Below are positions 58,677-64,000 of a DNA stretch of 64,000 bases, one piece after another; position 1 is the first letter of the stretch; the number at the start of each line of letters is the position of its first letter. The notes beneath the pieces were generated by a model. It saw nothing but the letters and a program-made list of their open reading frames with translations, was not told where the DNA came from and did not search any database. The position numbers were made by a program, and so were the translations under genes. The DNA comes from Membranipora membranacea (Eukaryota; Bryozoa; Gymnolaemata; Cheilostomatida; Membraniporidae): contig OU612069.1 of assembly GCA_914767715.1 (NCBI GenBank), positions 25,727,387-25,791,386 of the forward strand. Reading direction: 5' to 3'.

Positions 58677-61600
58677 AGCGGAGAAAATTATTTCAGATGG
58701 CGCAGCTCGGCTAGAGGCAATTTACATGTGGCGCAGCTCGGCTAGAGGCGATTTATGCGTGGCGCAGCTCGGCTAGTTTAAAAAATTGTTACCAAGAGCA
58801 CATGATTCCCAATATTGATAGACTTGTAAAAACTTGCTCATCTGTCGGAACTGATAAAGGAGCGGGAATTTATCACAGCTCTATTGTTCAAGATCTAGCT
58901 GAAAAAGCAAGAGGGCTATTTTAAGTTGAACTAGGAGTGGCAGTCACAGCAGGGAGTCACAGTCAGTGTTTGTGAAGTTGCTTGACTTTCCCTACCTATG
59001 ATATGGCTGTAAGTATAGTATAGTATTCTCCACAATAAGGTATGAAAGTTATATTATTAAGGTAGTGATTAAGTATCATCATGTGAAGGAATGGTTGGAT
59101 TGGATGTGTTGATCATTCAAATAGGGCTACTTGTACTACCTACTTCTCTCTTCTACCAAGTCCAAGGAGTATCAGCTTCCCTGGTTGCTCCTTGCTTCTC
59201 CCACTCACATCAATCATTGCATTTTCTTATTTTGGTTGGTTTGGGCTCTATTGTGTGGGTGCACAAACAAAGCAATGAGCTGCCCAAGGTCAATGTTTTG
59301 ATAGTTGGTAATGATGTTGATGAAATATGTATCAATCAAGAGTGACTACTCACACTCACAGGCTACCTAGTACTGGTACTACAGGCTGCTACTGAGTGAG
59401 TTATGGTCACAGGCCTACTCCAACATGTGGGTCAATGGCAGTGAGTATTTGACTGCCCTTTTGGGTTTTTTTGTTGTTTGAAACCCAACCAGCGGGGCAG
59501 GGGGGCAGACATTGCCAGAGACCAACCCAGGCTTTGGAGTAACTCGTGTATACAGTGTAAGGTGTAAAGTCATTTCTGCTAGATGTAGGGCATATACTGC
59601 AAGCGTAGAGAGGGCTTTAGAGCTCATCAAGTTACTTTGTTTAAAGTTTGACTGTGATTGATGTGTCAGTAATTTGTCCAAATAACATTTTTGTATGTTT
59701 ACATGTTTTATTTTACAGCCTGTATGATTATGAAGGAGGATTTTAGAGATTAACCAGAGATAAGCCATAGGAATCATATGCAATCATCACTAGACCGACT
59801 TAATGTTTGATCCCGTATAAACCTCAACATGTATCAGGATTGTATTGGTAAGACCAAGGAGTTAGAGGGAACTCCTTGGTAAGACAGTGGCTGGTTCACT
59901 TAGCCGGATTTAAGATGCTGAGACTTCGTAAAATTATTTTCCAATGAACAACTAGAGATCCATGAGAATTTATACACAATAATAATTCCATAGCACAGCT
60001 CATCTCCTAGTCTTGCAACATCTAACTGTAAGTTGTAGATGATAAATCAATGTCAAGCATGCAACTTCAGTTAGTATCCAATGCTGTTGATAGTGATACC
60101 TAGGTAGTTTTTGCGGTATCAATTAGATGAACAAACTTCATCAGGGTGCTTGGTCACTGGGTGCAGGCCCCAGAGAACTGAGAAGAAGGTTCATTGCGTA
60201 AGGCAGTCCTCGCACCCTGCTATACTCTGCTTAAATCTATCAATAATAACCAGATCAAATGATTCACAGTGTTTTGTGCTGATCATTTTTATTTTTAGGT
60301 ACATTGAATATAATATGTATAACGGCCACAGGTATTCTGGCTAGTAGTCACATTGATCCAACTTTTTTGGGTCAAACCAAACGCATATCCTTACTCCAAC
60401 TTTGGAGAGTGATAGTAAGTCCTTGGGTGAACAAAAGATATCAGGGAGTATGTATGATCAAGGAGTTGGGGACAAAATATAACATTTGTCCCTAACTCCC
60501 TGGTATGATTGTATCAGACATATGAGTTGTCCTCTCAACTAAAATCAATCCTCCCAAGGTAGTCTGGTCATTTAGCTCAATTAGACAATTCGTGCACAAA
60601 TCGTTTACTCAGAATGCATAGGTATAGTTTTATCTATGAGAGAGTGATTTGGGAACGAGACCTAAGTAGGGCACCTAAGCTGTTTTTATTCAAAGAACTT
60701 TCAGTCACTGTTGACAAAATTCTCATCTATCTATGCGTTATTCTGTAGACTAAACAGCCAAGTCATATCATCCCTGCATGAATATAGATGGTAATACAGC
60801 TGTCACAAAAATGCGTCAAGTGAACTTTCTTAGACATAGTATAATTATTATTGTGCTTAAATTACGTTACACAAAACAAATAACGAAAAAAGAAATAAAG
60901 GAGCCAGTTATGTCAGCTCCTCAACAACAAACAAACATGGTATGTAAGAAGAAAAAATAAAAATCTTACCAGAGAGAAAACTTTGATGATAATTTGGTAC
61001 CCAATTACAGTTTACAGTTGTCAAGTCAGTTCACCGATGTATTTGTTGTCTATTAGAACTCACGATTGATTTGAATCAGCTTATCAGTGGCACTTTGGGC
61101 ATTTACAATTTAAATGTGCTTGACTGCTTGAGGTCCTAAACTGAAAACCTGACCCACAAGCAATCAAAAAAATCAATAGATACTAAGACCGAGGAGTTAG
61201 ACTTCTGTAAAGAGGTCATCTGGGCTTCTTTGTGGCACTACGTTGTGGACTTGTATATCATAGTTGATCGGCAAGTTGCGTGTCGGCATATTGATCATCC
61301 AGATGACTTTATTTCCAACAATATTATGTAAGAACACTGGGCCATAGGCTGGTTTTAATTTTGTGGTCACCACCTTGTCTTCAACCGTTCTGAAAGGGAA
61401 AATTATAATATGATCAATTAATGCAGAAACCAAATGAGATGCTCAACTGTGAAAAAAAGTTCATATTCCTGGGTTAGAGATAGAACTAAGAGGTCATTGA
61501 ATGAAAGAATTGAATGTAATATGAAAGTCAAACATTGCTACATACCCAGACAGGTTTTAGAGTAGGACCATGGGGTCATAGATAGATAAGATAGTAGTCC

Positions 61601-62245
61601 GCCAGTGACTGTGAGGGTGCTGCTGCATCATCATCAACTTTCCACCAATTCTTTGACTCCCATTCACTGTAACAATGAGTGATTCAATGACAAAAATTAA
61701 ATACATACATACATAGATTCTACAGATTGGTCCAGGAACTGTCTGTAGTGAAAGATCAAGGAGTGCTCCTAGCTAGTCCCTGCTGGTCCTTGGTAAGATA
61801 GATTGGTTGGTGACAATCAGAACAGTTCACCTGACAGACTCCTCTCCTCTGCATATATCTTTTCTAAGGTGGCTCTATGTTGAGAATGTCTGATAGTGAT
61901 AACATTAAAAAAGGTCACCTTTCAGTGATCAGGCCAGTGAGTGATGCTCTAACCTCAAAGTCAGGCCTAGGACCCAATCATCAGACTCAGCTATCAAGAT
62001 GTTGCAGACTTAGTTGTTAACAATCATACCTCCAAAACCCAAGTTGACTCTAACTTTTTCCGACTGAGTAGGGACAGACTATCAAATTCATGAGTTGTGT
62101 TCTCATGGCTTCAAAATTTGAAACTAGCCGAGCTGCGCCACACATAAATTGCCTCTAGCCGAGCTGCGCCACATGTAAATTGCATGTAGCCGAGCTGCGC
62201 CATTCCGAATTATTTTTACCACATGGCGCAGCTCGTCTGCCGTAG
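58677..62245. mobile_element. 3.57-kb element with inverted termini and 17-bp subterminal repeats
   Basis: Inverted termini of about 110 bp start CTACGGC and end GCCGTAG, bordered by TCTG on both sides (58673-58676 and 62246-62249). Each terminus carries three copies of TGGCGCAGCTCGGCTAG, separated by GAGGCAATTTACATG-like spacers. The interior holds a decayed GGGGGGTCTTTCAATTAGAA-type MITE (about 60576-60700), several short hairpins with ACTCCTTGGT, and no recognisable transposase. Clustered subterminal motifs are typical transposase-binding sites, so this looks like a non-autonomous DNA transposon. Confidence 0.78.
61197..61389 (-). CDS. Unrecognised open exon candidate inside the 3.57-kb element
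   Basis: On the minus strand a pyrimidine-rich acceptor (TTTTCCCTTTCAG) precedes a 64-codon open frame ending in TAA. It contains VVTTKLKPAYGPVFLHN, KVIWMINMPTRNLP and QRSPDDLFTEV. The composition looks protein-like, but I recognise no family and found no convincing upstream partner exon. It could be a captured terminal exon, part of a decayed transposon gene, or chance. Confidence 0.25.
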
Positions 62246-62766
62246 TCTGCGCTATTTATATTTAGCTGGGAATTACACAAAAGATCCCTGTGCACAATAG
62301 CTAGAATCACAGCTGTATTTTATAACCACACTATAGGTCCTGTCTGAGCATGGTTAATGCTCATTTATAAATCTGTCATGACTGAGTAGAAACTAAGTAA
62401 AATAAAAACAAAGGCTTTTAATGAGCACTAAATCAATCAGTCAATACAAAGTACGAAACTTCCTGGTTGTGTGTAATCGGGTATTAGAAACTAAAATAAG
62501 CTATGGAGCTATTGTACTGACTTTATTTTAAATCTCCATGTCAATGCTTCATTTGTTAAGTACTATGGTTCAACTCTCTAGCCTTAGAGTCTGTGCGCCG
62601 CACTATGGCTACGCAGCGCAAACAGTCAAATTGTGCTTTTGTGAAAATTCAATTTATTCATGAAGTTTCACTAGGGCAGCAAGACTCAATTAGGCAGGCT
62701 GGTGAAACTCTATACACTGCAGGATTATAGCACCAGTGCACAAGTCTCCATTTCCACCTACAGACC

Positions 62767-63614
62767 ATGTCGTATGATGATGACGACAATACATTACATC
62801 GATTACCTAAACCTGCAGTTAATACATCAGAATACCATGATGTAGTATTGTGCTTTGATACAACTGGATCGATGGCTAGCTGGATCCAACAGCTACGCAA
62901 AGACTTGATGGTGCTCGTCTCAGACATTTTCAAGAAATATACAAATGTGAAGATTGGGGTAGGGATTTCTGTTCAGCAAAAAGAAAGCTTCAGTGTTAGC
63001 TTGGGAAATTTGTTATTTTGTTATTGTTTAAAGGACTTGATATACTCCGTCAGGTGTTGATGTATTTAAAATGCTGGTTTAAATTGGTTACCATCGCAAG
63101 TTTTCGTCTCTGAGCAATAGAGGTGCCTTAAGGGCGCGGCGGCCATATTTGGCTTTCAGTTTGTAGGCAGGTCAGAGCAACTAACCATCTGAGCTACCTC
63201 CTACTCCTTGAATGTAGTCATGGAAGACGGAAGAAATATTTGTACCATCACATTGTCTGTCAAATGTAAAAATTTATTTCAATTTAGCCACTTTGTATGC
63301 AGTCATATAATAACGATAAGTCATGGGTAGACAATAACTTGGTTTCAGTCTTTTTTATCTGTCTCAACTATCTAAGGAAATAACTTATTAATTAACTTAT
63401 ATATTTGTCAAATTCATTCAGATCATAGCCCATGGAGATTATCACGACTTTAACCAGGACGGATCTTACCTCACTCAGATGATTGACTTCACCCAGAACA
63501 AAAATGCCCTTCAGAGTTTTGTGGCAGGAGTTAAGAATACCCACGGAGGTGACTATCCAGAATGTTATGAGTATGTAATGCGGCAAGTGAGAACTCAATT
63601 CTCTTGGCGTAAAG
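62767..63614 (+). CDS. von Willebrand factor A domain protein, first two coding exons (continues right)
   Basis: Exons 62767-62958 and 63422-63614 encode 128 residues, then run on beyond the window in phase 1. The start MSYDDDDNTLHRL follows a possible acceptor (CACCTACAG) just before ACCATG, so a 5' UTR exon upstream is likely. The vWA fold is shown by DVVLCFDTTGSMASW, a DxTxS form of the MIDAS metal site, then VKIG and IIAHGDYHD after the intron. A third segment is THGGDYPECYEYVMRQV. No signal peptide is seen, suggesting an intracellular vWA protein of the kind found with alpha-kinase or ubiquitin-type partners; its C-terminal domains cannot be seen. Confidence 0.85.
63130..63215 (-). repeat. 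Truncated tRNA-like (SINE head) sequence in vWA intron 1
   Basis: On the minus strand GGTAGCTCAGATGGTTAG matches a pol III A box in tRNA context, followed by TGCTCTGACC. No B box follows at tRNA distance, so it is neither an intact tRNA gene nor a complete SINE. Most likely a degenerate SINE fragment. Confidence 0.4.
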
Positions 63615-64000
63615 GTGAGATGTGAATTCATTCAATGTATGCAATGTGTTCAATATCTGCATGTGTTAAATATCTGCAACCATGTAAAAATGGAATTTAT
63701 CTACATTGGCAAACAAATTAGAAATGTTTTGCGCTCAGTGCCAGAAAAGAAGAAACCATAAACAGAAGAAAATTGAATAGAATAACATATTCGTTTGTGA
63801 TCAAGTTGATTATGCAGATTAGTTGATAATTGGTAGATGCAGAGCCCAATGTTTTGGATGGATGGTGCATCTATGTAATTTGATAAGTTTCTAATGCATG
63901 GCTGAAAGTAAAGATTTGGTTTGATTAAAATATCCACGCTATTTCTCACTGCAGTGTAATTTAGATCAGAAAGATGTGTTGGCAAAAACACATACGAACA

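Larger units (their letters stand above)
56508..62766. other. Intergenic region between POLD3 and the vWA gene
   Basis: The POLD3 3' UTR probably ends near 56950 (AATAAA at 56933-56938). From 56950 to 58670 I see only AT-rich unique sequence. A 3.57-kb inverted-terminus element fills 58677-62245. The last 500 bp before the vWA start should contain its promoter. The phrase ACTTCCTGG with similar neighbours occurs on both sides of the element (near 58560 and 62458). Confidence 0.7.

Overview
The window comes from an invertebrate animal nuclear genome. Every recognisable gene is metazoan and split by GT-AG introns, the intergenic DNA is AT-rich, and SINE-, MITE- and foldback-like repeats are common. 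A marine, early-branching animal such as a sponge would fit, but nothing here fixes the lineage. Coding sequence is a small part of the 64 kb.

Left to right: (1) 413-15395, minus strand, most of a NUP98-NUP96 precursor gene. There are 24 coding exons with the FG/GLFG repeats, the GLEBS motif, the complete autoproteolytic domain and the start of the Nup96 half; the Nup96 helical body lies beyond the left edge. (2) 18525-28015, plus strand, the AP-1 adaptor sigma subunit, with two alternative terminal exons. (3) 36082-46159, plus strand, a Goliath/GRAIL-type transmembrane RING-H2 ubiquitin ligase in 10 exons. (4) 47830-56507, plus strand, POLD3, the third subunit of DNA polymerase delta, in 13 exons ending in a PCNA-binding box. 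(5) From 62767 to the right edge, plus strand, the first two coding exons of a von Willebrand factor A domain protein. I traced exon phases by hand through genes 1-4 and they close without a frameshift.

The genes do not form a pathway. NUP98 acts at the nuclear pore, AP1S in trans-Golgi/endosome clathrin traffic, the RING protein in endosomal ubiquitination, and POLD3 in DNA replication. NUP98 and AP1S are divergent across 3.1 kb.

The non-genic DNA is rich in folded structure. It includes a perfect 94-bp-arm palindrome about 290 bp upstream of the AP1S start, a roughly 2.1-kb foldback element, a TTAA-flanked 444-bp foldback in a POLD3 intron, a hAT-like MITE with a near-perfect 8-bp target duplication, a 3.57-kb element with inverted termini carrying 17-bp subterminal repeats, two tRNA-derived SINEs with target-site duplications (one nested in a MITE), and several dispersed MITE families.

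The most unusual signal is that in three of the genes (NUP98 exon 13, the RING gene exon 2, POLD3 exon 9) the 5' splice site is itself the first unit of a local tandem repeat. Three, four and thirteen consecutive GTAAGT donors result. In NUP98 the second donor would add 11 in-frame codons; in the other two genes downstream donors lead to stops or frame changes.
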